From Morella rubra (Eukaryota; Streptophyta; Magnoliopsida; Fagales; Myricaceae): a stretch of 64,000 nt of DNA. How positions within the stretch are numbered: the first letter of the stretch is position 1; every line of letters begins with the position of its first letter. A program made the translations under genes and the position numbers. The DNA is taken from assembly GCA_003952965.2 (NCBI GenBank), contig RXIC02000463.1, positions 19,785 to 83,784 on the forward strand, read 5' to 3'. Of the stretch, positions 51,523 through 62,612 are shown in pieces. A model generated the notes under the pieces. That model worked only from the letters and a program-made list of their open reading frames with translations. It had not been told where the DNA came from and did not search any database.

Positions 51523-52533
51523 GGCCACCACGGCGGACCAACCTTCAAAGTCGCTGTTATACCCTAACAAAAATCAGATCAAGAGAGAAAGATGCTTCTT
51601 TCTTGGATTGGCTTCTAGGAATAGTTTTAGCCTCGATGGACGGAGGACCTGGCGGAAGCGTGGGGTATTTGAAAAGTAATTGGCTGATATTTATGTGGTC
51701 AGGTATGCGAGTCTCTGAGAGGGAGAGACAGCGGGAGGCTTTACGAAGGTTGGGTTTTCGCAAGGGGTGGAACTCGGAACGAGGTCAAACGCGGTTTGCA
51801 TCTTCCTCTTTTATAAGCTTTGATTGAATGGCTCAGTGTGTCTGTTGGTTTTAGATATTATTTAATTCTATCACTTGATATTCGAAAAATCAAAGAAAGA
51901 AACAATTACTTATTGAAACTTATTTAACTATAACCATAAATTGCTGTCACATTTTAACCACCAGTCCCACCAGGTCCGTATGCCCTGCGGTGCGGTGCAG
52001 GTGAGCACCAATGGGATATTAGATGTTATGTTTCTTATTCAATTGCTTATACAACTGTCAATTATTTTTGGCTTTAAATAATTTACATTTTTTATTTAGT
52101 GGACTTCAGTGTTGTACTATGAGTTAAGAAAAAGATTAACAAATTCTCAAGATATGATTAACATGTGGAGTGAAATATTTTTAACGTACACAGTTCAATG
52201 AATCTCCTCAAATCAAGGGTTTCATTTCTTCTGGGTTGATATAGAATTTAGAGTATTGAGAGGGCAACAGAAAGTCTTTGGTATTATGTAGAATTTTATG
52301 TAAGTAAATTAACTCTTGTCAACGGATACCTCTAGACTCTCATTAAAGATTTTTAAAGTGGGAATATAATCTTAATGCTATGATAAATAGCGTTCATATT
52401 AGAAATCCTTTAGATTTTGTACCATCACTTATTAACTCTAGGGGTGGAGTTTTAAAAGATAATTAAATGGTATTTTAAATAAATTTTTAGAGTTATTTAA
52501 ATAATATATACTCAATGACCTCTCACGTTTAAA
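51523..52533. other. Upstream region of the intact ARO gene, part of the segmental duplication
   Basis: It contains the ARO 5' leader and promoter. No other gene is seen. The same sequence recurs with small differences at 62613-63597. A CGGTGCGGTGC-like GC patch near 51990 is shared by both copies. Confidence 0.6.
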
Positions 52534-52680
52534 ATGGGAAGGGAAATAAATACATAATCTCAGTTCCAAATCAAATTCAATGTATACAGAGGGGGGGGGG
52601 GGGGGGGGGGGGGGGCAGATTCATTCCTATCATATACTCAATGACCTCTCATGTTTAAAATGTGAAGGAAAGTAAAGATA
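52507..52680. repeat. Tandem duplication (126-bp spacing) enclosing a 25-base poly-G run
   Basis: TATACTCAATGACCTCTCAC starts at 52507, and a copy with one difference starts at 52633. Between them at 52591-52615 there are 25 consecutive G residues, the only such run in the window. Just after, GGTTAATTCTTTAA is itself tandemly repeated (about 52699-52732). Confidence 0.9.
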
Positions 52681-52749
52681 CAATCCCACTTCCAAACAGG
52701 TTAATTCTTTAAAAACAGGTTAATTCTTTAAGTTTAATGTCCGGAGGAA

Positions 52750-52999
52750 TTAAAATATTTTATAATTTTTTATTCTAATTATATGATGTAATTTAAAAGA
52801 GGATATATACAACAGGTGGATCTAATTAAATTATATTTTGTAATTTAGAAAGAAATAGATACAATAAAAAATTTTATATTATTAAATATTGTTCATATAA
52901 AATTTTAGACAGTATAAATCTTAAAATGAGTCACATATATTATATTTATCTTTTGATAAATTACATCATATAATTAGAATAAAAATGGCAGAAATTTAA
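52750..52999. mobile_element. Small AT-rich MITE-like inverted repeat
   Basis: TTATTCTAATTATATGATGT then AATTTA (about 52770-52795) is repeated in inverted orientation as TAAATTACATCATATAATTA then GAATAAA (about 52957-52983). The second ARO duplicate lacks this whole stretch, consistent with an insertion or a deletion distinguishing the two copies. Confidence 0.55.
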
Positions 53000-54500
53000 C
53001 GAGGTTTCTATCGTCCAAGGGAAATTAATAACGTTACATCAGTCTCTTTTGTCTGAGTCCTGCTGCGTAGCCAACAAACCAGTTGGGCCCAGACTGTATA
53101 AAGACGAGCTCTCTTTGATCGTGGGCTTAAGTTAGCCTTGTACACTTGTACTAGCATTGAAGATGCTATAAATCTTCCTCTGGGACGGCCGAATTCTTGC
53201 CTACAGATCACCTGAGGAACAAGTCACAGACCAGAAGAAGCAAAGCTGAAAACTGTTGTCCCCTCAGTTTTGTAGCTTGGAAATATCATGTTTTAATTAG
53301 CCTACAGTATCGAATTAATATACGGTCAAATATTACTTGCCCAAAAAAAAAAATATATGATCAAATATTTAGATTTTATATTTATTTTAATTAAAAAATG
53401 CACTGACCGAATTAAGAGCATAACCATAAATCTTGTATATTTGAACTGACTCTACATCCAAATATCATTTAAATTAATAACTTGTTCGAAGATAATAGGA
53501 TTTGAATTCAAGTCCATTCATTGGATATGGTTTTATAATAGAGAGATTATTTATATTTATTATTATTATTTTAATTGTTATAATAAATTGTACTTTTAAC
53601 TGTAACACCCTAACCTGAGAGATCATGTGTTAAATGAGTGTTTTGAGTGTAAAAGAAGAGATAAAAGCATAATCCTATTTTTGAATTTGAAAGTTGAGAT
53701 CGAAGTAACTAGATGTACAGTAAATATATTGGAAGTTAAAATTTGGATTGAGGTGCTGCTACTAGATATATTGGAATCTAAAGATACTAATTTTTATTTT
53801 AAAGAGTTTGGTTAATATTAGCATGTAGCAGTAATACCATATTTGAACTTATTCTCATTGGGAAAGAACGAATTAGCTTGATAATTAATGCTAGCTGGCA
53901 ATTCCAATAAGATAAGATGTGGTGGTTGGGAAAGAACGAGCTTGATAATTCTGCTAGCTGGCAATAATAAGATAAGATGTGGTGGTGGGGAATTATTGGA
54001 ATATTCTGATGGGAAATTGTGCAATATCTAGTTACTTCTAATAATCGTCGGGACTGACTTGGGTTAGAGCTAGCGTTAATTCCATCTGCGCCCATCCTGG
54101 GTAAGCCAATCTCTCCCCGAAGCCATATTAGTTGAGGAATTTAGGAACCTCTGACTCTTGATATTCCTTGCACGAACTAAGCAAGTGCTTTGAGGATTTT
54201 ACTTGCGACGTAGCACTAAAAGTGAAAAACAGGCAAGGAAATAAATCAATTAATTGCAAATTAAGAACTCTTAATTAGGGTAATTCAATTTTTATTTCTC
54301 TTGACAAATGTAAAGGCAGTAGACTAACTAGGGTTTATTGGAGGATGGATACGAATTTGGGTAGTTCCTTTCCTTGGAGGAAAACAGGGGGTAGCTACGT
54401 GCTAGACATGTTGGGGACAAGTCAATTGATTTAGATTGTTTTTTGTATATATTAGAGAGAAACGTCTAGGCGGGGCATATGTTAAATAATCATCATATAT
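53000..54500. other. Distal part of segmental duplication unit A
   Basis: Intergenic DNA with partial homology to 63598-64000, for example GGGACGGCCGAATT and TTGTCCCCTCAGTTTT. It includes the tandem repeat at 53858-53985. No gene is recognised; the small minus-strand frames here derive from the repeat. Confidence 0.55.
53858..53985. repeat. Imperfect tandem duplication, about 65-bp unit
   Basis: TTGGGAAAGAACGA, AGCTTGATAATT, GCTAGCTGGCAAT and AAGATAAGATGTGGTGG occur twice in the same order. The second copy is shorter by small internal deletions. Confidence 0.8.
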
Positions 54501-55984
54501 AGTCCTGAATAATAATAGGAAGTAAAACAAACTCGAAATGAAGTTATGGAATATTACGTAAAGGAATTTAGGAGACAAGAGAACAAAGGAGATTAGCTGC
54601 TACAATTGAAAATTTCTCCATGTAATAACTAGAGGAATAAATTCCAATTGAAAATCTGACACGACATGTAATAACTAGATATATACGGAATAAACACTAT
54701 AGAGTGTTTACCTTCTCATAGTTTTTTTTTTCCTCCTTGATATATGTTGACAAAATACTTTTTTTTTTTTCCATTTTTTTAATTTTAATGATTAGGCGAG
54801 TTGCTTTCAAGAAATCGCTATTTGATGAGGAAATTCCTGGGAGGAGGAGTACTGTGTCGTTTAGCTGGTTAAAGAGAATAGAGAACCAAGCCAAACAGAA
54901 GCAAAGTGAGGTGTAAATGGGGCCGTGTTGGATATTGATTGTTTCTTTATAGCATGCTTCTCTTGCTTGTTCTTGTAACCACAACAGCCCAAACCATACG
55001 TCTTAGTCGTATCATAAAATAAGCATTTCTCTTCTCTCCTGGCCTTTTTGTTTCCCAGAGGCCAAAGTTGCATTTACCTGCCCATTGTCCTCCCATGCAC
55101 GTTTAAATCATATATATCATCACCAGCCAACCACTAAACTAGGATGGGCATTTATTGAGGTCCCCCCCCTGCACGCACTCAGTTAAGCAAGCTAATTAAT
55201 TGCAAAGGGTCGAGTAACGGATGGATTATACGGACTGTCAGCTCGTTTCGGATGCAACCAAATTTATCCAGGACGGGGATGGTTCCTGTGCATGGATTAA
55301 TGGTACTGGTCCTGTTAGGCCTATGTTTAACATGTCCGTTCTGCATTGAGAAACGAATTAATTAACCCTATAGGCGAGCTGACGAGCCAACTACTGTACT
55401 AGTACTGAAGGATACAAACGAAAACAATATGGTACGTTTAAGTAGCTTTGTTTCATGATCTGACGATACGATCTGTACGTCGCAGCAGCCAGGGGCGCAA
55501 CCCCGATCAGTCATTCTCTCTAGTTACAGACATGAGATTCCTTCACGAGGTCACACATATTGAGGAAAATAAAGTGGCCTGTAGAAGTTGAAAAGGGTAT
55601 AATACTGCACAAGTTCGGCTTGGCTTATGAGGGACACTTTTAGACAATGATGAGAGTTCATGGATACTTCCGAGCCATAGGAGATTATCTCGTCTGTCCC
55701 AGGACCCAATTGCTTTTACATGAAAGGCACCTACAAGCTGGAAGGAGAAGAGAGAGAGACAAGAAGTAAATTAGGCAGTTTTGGATGGATGCAACAGAGC
55801 AAACAGCCGGTTTCAGTTTCAGTACTGAAAAGAAATTAATTTTATTCGTTTAGTTCTGTACGGGTTGTTGGATACTGCTGTTATTAGTTTTGGCAATCTC
55901 ATGTCTGTCACTAGGGAGAATGCTGACAGCTAAATGGTAACCTATGGGTCCTGATCATAAGTTTTTTGGCGGGTTGTAACTATT
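54501..55984. other. Intergenic sequence between the duplicated blocks
   Basis: No gene is recognised. Runs of T at 54723-54732 and 54760-54769 are present. The short minus-strand frames near 54697-55073 look non-coding. Confidence 0.45.
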
Positions 55985-56125
55985 TTGTGTCTTGCCTCTT
56001 GTCCGGTCTCCAAAGGAGTACGACCTTCCTCGAAGCAACCTCGAAGTGGAACTTGCGATAGGAATGTCACAATCTCAAGAAAGAAGAAGGCACGTCTAGC
56101 AAGATTCATACAGGAACGCGAACTT
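55985..56125 (+). pseudogene. Possible orphan exon with a Jas-like motif (JAZ/TIFY family)
   Basis: The frame contains ISRKKKARLARFIQEREL and ends at a clean GTAAGC donor. JAZ repressors carry a Jas motif of the form IARK.SL.RFL.KRK.R, and a conserved intron falls just after it, which fits the donor position here. No TIFY domain, start codon or following exon was found nearby, so at best this is a stray exon. The similarity rests on about 18 residues and may be chance. Confidence 0.25.
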
Positions 56126-56561
56126 GTAAGCACTCGATTACGGGGTAATAGAACAGTACTACATCACTCAACAATAATGATTGCAACTTAGCAACTATAT
56201 GCGACTGTCCTTACGCCACGCATATATATATATATTTATATATAATATATAGAACTTCACAATCAGCATAAAAATGCAGAACGTGCAGTGCAACTTCTGC
56301 TGCTAATTTTGATTTTGCAGTGGCCGTAATGGAATGAAATATATTGTTCATTCACGGAAAAGGATAACTGATATGAACACCTTAGAAATCATTGGTTGAG
56401 CAATCTGTTTTGTTTTGTTTTTTTTTTGTGGATACAAAAGGGCAGGGGCAACCAACATACGTGGTAACTTTCACTGAATGTGATTATAAGAGCACTCCCG
56501 CTAGAGATCAATATCCGGTTTGTCCTCTTTAACTCTTGACTTTGAAGCGAGTGAATATACG

Positions 56562-57650
56562 CAGAGGTGGAACTACACAGGGATGGTGAGGGACAGTCGC
56601 CTCCATCGCCTGAAAAATCCTTCATTTTTTTTTTTTTATTTTACTCAGCCTAAGCCCAGCCTGGCCCACAACTACCAAGGCCCCCAAAGACCCAGGCCGG
56701 CCTAGCTTTTGTAATACTTATTGTTGTTGTTCCATGGCCTCATGAATTGCCACCTTCCAATCCATTAAAAAAATCAGATATGCCAAAATTGCTCTTTGCA
56801 TAATATCTTATGTGAATTTAAACAAACCAAAATGAGAAGTACCTGATCTCTGACGTCCATCTTGTCATCAATGCAACAAACGTCATTGTCAGCAAGCATC
56901 AGTGCACCTGCAACCTGGACAAGAATTAGACAAGATGTATCACATAAAACTAAAACAGGTCTGATATGCCCAGAGATTTTATACGAGAGGGAAGGCTTAA
57001 GGAAATATCCAAAAATAAACATCCTTGCCTTCTTGTTAATGCTTGAATTGCATACGCGTGGGTCACACTTGAATTAAATATAAAAAATAAAGAGAAAAAT
57101 ATAGCAAATCTAAGCATAAAATTCTAAGGGTTGTTCTTCTTCTAAATGATGGGGGTGTTTGAGCCCAAAAAAAAAGGTTCACATCCAGATTGTCTGTCAA
57201 TTGCTTTTCCATCTCATAGCAAAGTCCATTTAACATCCTGTTCTTAAATCTAATGCAAGGGCACAAACATTTCCACTATGTTCTTGTGCTATTTTAGCTA
57301 AAAGATCTTTCCAGTACCGTCTTCCCAATGCTGCAAATCAGTGCTACCCCTTCGAAACATGATAATGTAATAATTTAGAAATCGCACACAACACAATATC
57401 ATGTCTCCCTTAAAAGTTTTGCTACAATAGACAATATAACCGTTGAAAGATATGTAAGCTTGGAGATAGACAAGCATCAACAGTATCTGTGTTGTAAAGG
57501 GGCAAACAAAATTTTGGAGTGTTATATTGGTTTATTAGCTGATTGAGTTGGCATAAGTTGCGACTGTTGACATGAAGTGGCGTAATCATCATTTTTGAAA
57601 CTATTGACTATTTTACAACGCGATATCCAATTGTCTCAGTATCAGCAAAT
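56562..57650 (+). mobile_element. hAT-derived element carrying MCM6 exons, copy 1
   Basis: It starts with CAGAGGTGGAACTACACAGG, a hAT-type terminus related to the element at 26162, and has the same GGACAGTCGCC, poly-T and AAGACCCAGGCC sequence inside. Near 57523-57650 a heavily reduced trace of the hAT C-terminal coding region remains (TTATTAGCTGATTGAGTTGG). No intact right terminus was found. The middle holds MCM6 exons on the opposite strand. The whole block is repeated at 57695-58945. Confidence 0.6.
56703..56914 (-). pseudogene. MCM6: Captured MCM6 replication-helicase fragment, copy 1 (two exons)
   Basis: Exon 56914-56843 reads AGALMLADNDVCCID, then DKMDVRDQ, ending at a GTACTT donor. 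Exon 56753-56703 reads [10 protein letters not shown] and, after a two-base loss, ISITKA. This is the Walker B region of the MCM AAA+ helicase core. '[38 protein letters not shown]' is specific to MCM6 among the MCM paralogues. EF of the IDEFDK Walker B motif is missing and the second exon runs into a stop after EQQQ, so it is dead. Introns are retained, so capture was at DNA level. Sequence on both sides is hAT-derived. Confidence 0.75.
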
Positions 57651-57920
57651 AGTATAAGTTTTTATCAAATATTAGAGTCGAATGCAAGATAAGAAGCATA
57701 AAAATGCAGAACGCAGTGCATTCTGCCTAATTTTGAAGAATGGAATGAAATATATTGTTCATTCACGGAAAAGGATAACTGATATGAACACCTCATTGGA
57801 GCAATCTGATCACAAATACGTGGTAACTTTCACTGAATGTGATTATAAGAGCACTCCCGCTAGAGATCAATATCCGGTTTGTCCTCTTTAACTCTTGACT
57901 TTGAAGCGAGTGAATATACG

Positions 57921-58945
57921 CAGAGGTGGAACTACACAGGGATGGTGAGGGACAGTCGCCTCCATCGCCTGAAAAATCCTTCATTTTTTTTTTTTTATGT
58001 ATCAGCCTAGCCCAACAACTACCAAGGCCCCCAAAGACCCAGGCCGGCCTAGCTTTTGTAATACTTATTGTCTGTGTTCCATGATCGCAAAATTGCACAT
58101 GTGAATTTAAACAAACCAAAATGAGAAGTACCTGATCTCTGACGTATCTTGTCATCAAAACAAACGTATTGTCAGCAAGCATCAGTGCACCTGCAACCTG
58201 GACAAGAATTAGACAAGATGTATCACATAAAACTAAAACAGGTCTGATATGCCCAGAGATTTTATACGAGAGGGAAGGCTTAAGGAAATATCCAAAAATA
58301 AACATCTTTGTCTTCTTGTTAATGCTTGAATTGCATACGCGTGGGTCACACTTGATTAAATATAAAAAATAAAGAGAAAAATATAGCAAATCTAAGCATA
58401 AAATTCTATTGTTCTTAAATGATGGGGGTGTTTGAGCCCAAAAAAAAAGGTTCACATCCAGATTGTCTATCAATTGCTTTTCCATCTCATAGCAAAGTCC
58501 ATTTAACATCCTGTTCTTAAATCTAATGCAAGGGCACAAACATTTCCACTATGTTCTTGTGCTATTTTAGCTAAAAGATCTTTCCACCGTCTTCCCAATG
58601 CTGCAAATCAGTGCTACCCCTTCGAAACATGATAATGTAATAGTTTAGAAATCGCACACAACACAATATCATGTCTCCCTTAAAAGTTTTGCTACAATAG
58701 ACAATATAACCGTTGAAAGACTTGTAAGCTTGGAGATTGACAAGCATCAACAGTATCTGTGTTGTAAAGGGGCAAACAAAATTTTGGAGTGTTATATTGG
58801 TTTATTAGCTGATTGAGTTGGCATTGGTCTTACAGTTGCGACTGCTTTGAGAGAGTGTTTTGCGATGAAGTTTATCAAAATTGAGTTGCGTAATAAGATA
58901 AGAAATGAATGGATGAATGATAGTTTGGTGGTTACATTGTCGGCA
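57921..58945 (+). mobile_element. hAT-derived element carrying MCM6 exons, copy 2 (tandem duplicate)
   Basis: The same hAT-like terminus and internal order as copy 1, offset by roughly 1.36-1.43 kb. It keeps more of the hAT C-terminal region (GATTGAGTTGGCATTGGTCT at about 58807, and GAATGGATGAATGATAGTTT) but has lost many short internal segments elsewhere. The homologous block begins upstream of the hAT end, at about 57695. Confidence 0.6.
58054..58197 (-). pseudogene. MCM6: Captured MCM6 fragment, copy 2
   Basis: Exon 58197-58132 still reads AGALMLADN, then loses frame before RDQ. The following exon is reduced to GTATTACAAAAGCT-type sequence with a remnant of the [11 protein letters not shown] coding region. 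Compared with copy 1 it has several further small deletions. It is non-functional. Confidence 0.6.
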
Positions 58946-59547
58946 ATTGAAAGATCAATTTTAACTTATGTTTGGACAATTCACTTAAAGAATATGTGGA
59001 TCTCGTAAACCGTCATGGGATTATTAAGCATGCCGAGCTTCGTCGTACGTACCTCCTTTATGTGAATGGACGTGTAACTTTATTCGATCCATCTTTTCTT
59101 GATCTCCATTATTGGTTGATGCGCTGTAGAAACAGAGTTGTTTTATATGATCAGTAATGAACACCAAAGACTACCGTTCGCTAGCTCCAGAAGTCTGAAA
59201 AACTATACGAATGGACAACCAGAGGTCCTGAAGGCTAAAGCCTAGCTAAAAGGAACCACCGCGGCTATATATGGCTTGTGGAATTCTCTCATGCATTTGC
59301 TCCACCATTATTTACCAAATGGTATATGCTGTGTGTGGCAGATCATGATCTTAAGGTAAAAACGTACAGGTGGTTGAGGCCTGAGGGAGCCAGGCCGAGA
59401 GCTGTTTCCATGAAGTTACATTTATCCATCGTTGTGGACATTCAAGAATTCCCTTTTGCAGATATCATCCCGACCACCGATTCCGGACCACTAACCCATA
59501 TTGAACCGCTGATACAAGTGTGCCGCCATTCTAATCGACAACAAGAT
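58946..59547. other. Unassigned sequence including the first copy of a local duplication
   Basis: A plus frame at 58972-59157 and another at 59278-59577 are open but match no family. The part from 59114 to about 59450 recurs at 59905-60264. Confidence 0.4.
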
Positions 59548-60264
59548 CTCCAACCTGCTCTTGGCAACAATGCATAGTGCTTCATCCTGGGTCATGTGAG
59601 ATTGTTTGGAAGCCCATTCAAGCACTGTGAGCACCTCAGCCTGGGCAAGTATCTCGCTGTCTGGTACATGCAGTGCAATATAGCATAACAGAGGTAATGC
59701 TGAATTTGAACAACTTGTTCAAATACACCAGCTGGACCAAGTGTCTTGGCCCTCCAGCATCTATGATTGCCCTTGAAATCATGGTGGAGATAGTTGGCGG
59801 GTTCAGCCTCCCTGGATGCTCAGCTTCTCTCGTACCGGAACTTTATGTGAATGGACCTTGTAACTTGTTGCTCTAAATGTCTTTTGCCAAATTCCCGTTG
59901 ATGCGGTTGATGCGCTGTAGAAACAGAGTTGTTTTATATGATCAGTAATGAACACCAAAGACTACCGTTCGCTAGCTCCAGAAGTCTGAAAAACTATACG
60001 AATGGACAACCAGAGGTCCTGAAGGCTAAAGCCTAGCTAAAAGGAACCACCGCGGCTATATATGGCTTGTGGAATTCTCTCAAAACCATGCATCGTTGCT
60101 CCACCATTATTCACCTACCAAATGGTATATGCTGTGTGTGGCAGATCATGATCTTAAGGTAAAAACGTACAGGTGGTTGAGGCCTGAGGGAGCCAGGCCG
60201 AGAGCTGTTTCCATGAAGTTACGTCCATGGTTGCTCAGAAGAGCTCCATCGTTGTGGACATTAG
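59114..60264. repeat. Direct duplication of an about 340-bp block (59114-59450 and 59905-60264)
   Basis: Both copies begin GGTTGATGCGCTGTAGAAAC and end near CCATCGTTGTGGACATT. Offset is 791 bases. The first copy lacks several short internal segments present in the second (for example before TTTGCTCCACCATTAT). The stretch between them is the truncated ARO copy. Confidence 0.85.
59548..59897 (-). pseudogene. Truncated third copy of the ARO gene (3' part only)
   Basis: Minus-strand sequence matches the last part of the ARO coding region (the region encoding the final repeats and the conserved TQDEALDALL area) but with numerous small deletions that destroy the frame. It stops abruptly at both sides, next to the 59905 duplicate block. 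It cannot encode an ARO protein. Confidence 0.85.
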
Positions 60265-60590
60265 TTGTAATGTACAAGAATACAAATCCAGTACTTAATT
60301 GCAGATACAGATCATATAATTTGTCCCGGGCATATTATGTGATCAGCACTGTGTATGTCATTATTTCATTGATCAGGCCAGATCTCCCTGGACCACTAAC
60401 CCATCGCTTTCTTTTCTCTAAACCGGAAAGCACTTTTTTTTTTCTTTGCCTTTTTCGTTGAGTCCGGTAGGTACTGGTACGCACGTATCAATCTCAATTA
60501 TGAACGTAACGGTGTCTGGGGAAGTGTGCATGGTGTTGATTTGATATTCACTATAATACTCCCACGCTGCATTCTAAGCCAAGACTCCAA
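60265..60590. other. Short spacer between duplicated blocks
   Basis: No gene seen. The homology of the second ARO unit starts at about 60590 with CTTGATTGAATCAATGG. Confidence 0.5.
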
Positions 60591-60603
60591 CCTCTTGATT
60601 GAA

Positions 60604-62612
60604 TCAATGGAATTGCCTCGAACCTCTTGATTGATAAAGCTCCAACCTGCTCTTGGCCTCTTGCAACAATGCATCTAGTGCTTCATCCTGGGTCATGTGA
60701 GATTGTTTGGAAGCCCATTCAAGCACTGTGAGCACCTCAGCCTGGGCAAGTATCTCGCTGTCTGGTACATGCAGTGCAATATAGCATAACAGAGGTAATG
60801 CTGAATTTGAACAACTTGTTCTCCGAAATACACCAACTGGACCAAGTGTCTTGGCCCTCCAGCATCTATGATTGCCCTTGAATGATCATGATGGAGATAG
60901 TTTTCTGTGCAAGCAAATTTTGTGAGAGCAAGTGCAGCCTCCCTGGATATCTCAGCTTCTCTCTCATCTAGGAGCGGAACTAAAGGTGCTATCATCCTTG
61001 TCTCTGTTGCTCTAAATGTCCTTGCCAAATTCCCAATGGCCTTGATGCATGGGATAAACAGGTCTGAATCTTCTTCCCCTATGATCTTTAGCAGCTGGTC
61101 AACAACAGCTTTGCAGGCAGGTGAATTGGGCTTAAATGCAGATCTTCTCAAGTCAGCATCTTTCTCAGCCACTGCAGTGATCTCCATCAATGCCATGGCA
61201 GAATTGTATTTAACATCTTCAGGCCCTTTCTCGAGGAGGACCGCGAAGCATAACAGTGCTCTTGATTCAGTGATGCTACGGCAGATTGCCGGGTTTCCTT
61301 TAGAAAGGTGCCAAAGGGCTCTTGCTGCCATTGCCTTCATGCTGGCCTTGGTATCAGGGTCCTCCGTTTCCCGCCCCTTTAGATTAAGAGTAGCCCCTGA
61401 ATGTGAAACGGTATGATGATGGTACGGTTGATGGAGTTGCGGGTTCTGCTTCACATTGGTATGGTTGTTTGCTGTGTCATTGTTGTAGTTGGGTTGAGTT
61501 GAAAGATTGCCCTGCGGTTGCTGTGGCTTGGACTGGGACTGGGACTGGGACATTCATGGCCATGGCGGTGGTCACCAAACTGTGCAGCTGACTCGGGGTC
61601 TTATTCCCCATGGGATGATGAATTAGACCCTGAGATAGTCTATCATCATCGTCAATCACGTTATTCATATTCTTGGCGTTTGGATTACCACTAGCCATTA
61701 CAACCGCATGGATTGATGTGGCTCTGATGCTTGTAATGGCATACTTACTGTGCTCTTGAACGGTCTCAAATGCGAGATGGCTCACCAGCAGCCGAATTAT
61801 ATTGTGCTGGGCAAAAAGATCTTGGCACTTGGGGTAATTAGCCGCAAGCTCCGATACAGCCCAAGCCACTACAGCCTGTACTTTCATGGGCCCTTCTTTG
61901 AGAATTTTCGCAAACACCAAACATACACCCGCGTGGATCATGTGCTCGACGCTTTCCGGATCGCGTCCAAGAAGTCCAATCGCCCGGGCAGCGTTCTCCT
62001 GCCCTTCCAGTTTGCCTTCTTTGACCAATTTCAACAAAGGTCCGACCCCACCTTCCTCTATGATCAGCTTCCCATACCGATCATTGTCCCGGGCAAGGGA
62101 AACCAGTGAAGCCGCCGCATCTGATCGGTCCTCTAGCGAACCCGTGAAAAGAATCGCAATCTGTTCCCATATGAGGCACAGAATTGGCTCGTTTGCTGCT
62201 ATAGGCGGCAGACCCAAGTACTCGTCTCCGCGATCCTCAGCCCGGGCGGACACGCGGAGCAGCCACGACACATCTCCGATTGAATTCTCAAGCTGGGCCG
62301 ACATTTTGCGGAAGGCGCGGCAGGGATGATGGTGAAGACGCGCTTGACGATGCCGTTGACGCGACACTTGAGCACGAGGGACAGAGCCTTCTCGAGGACT
62401 TGGTCAATGTCGTCAATGATCCGCCGGGTGGGGCGCTCGTACAGGTCGGAACTGGCTCGGGCAGCCTGGCGGAGCAGCCCGCTGAGCTTCTCAGTCTTGG
62501 ATTTGAGCTCCGCGCATTCTTGCTTGAATGAACTAGCCTCGTCAGCGGCCTTGACGACTTGGTCAGCTAGTTGGATCGGCTTTGCCAAGATTAGCTTCAC
62601 TAAGTCCGCCAT
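60604..62612 (-). pseudogene. ARO: Second ARO copy with three frameshifts
   Basis: Nearly identical to the intact ARO gene at 49507-51522 but 2009 bases instead of 2016. Four indels explain the difference exactly: a one-base loss in the GGCGGCGGC run at about 62316-62321, loss of one 6-base ACTGGG repeat unit plus a one-base gain at about 61545-61553, and a one-base loss at about 60804. The reading frame is therefore split into pieces (62612 to about 62319, about 62319-61551, 61551-60804, and the out-of-frame end). The original Kozak context and start are kept. The last sense codon has changed from Tyr to His. With few substitutions this is either a very young pseudogene or a functional duplicate or allele with uncorrected assembly indels. 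Confidence 0.85.

Noticed and set aside
50795..51679. 294-codon plus-strand frame opposite the ARO gene, repeated as 61886-62329 and 62326-62808
   Set aside because: It is a Ser/Arg-rich antisense frame that exists only because the ARO sense strand is GC-rich and lacks certain codons. The same frame breaks wherever the ARO copy has an indel.
58972..60461. Plus-strand frames of 60-130 codons in the local duplication
   Set aside because: They match no family and differ between the two duplicate copies by frame-breaking indels, which argues against coding constraint.
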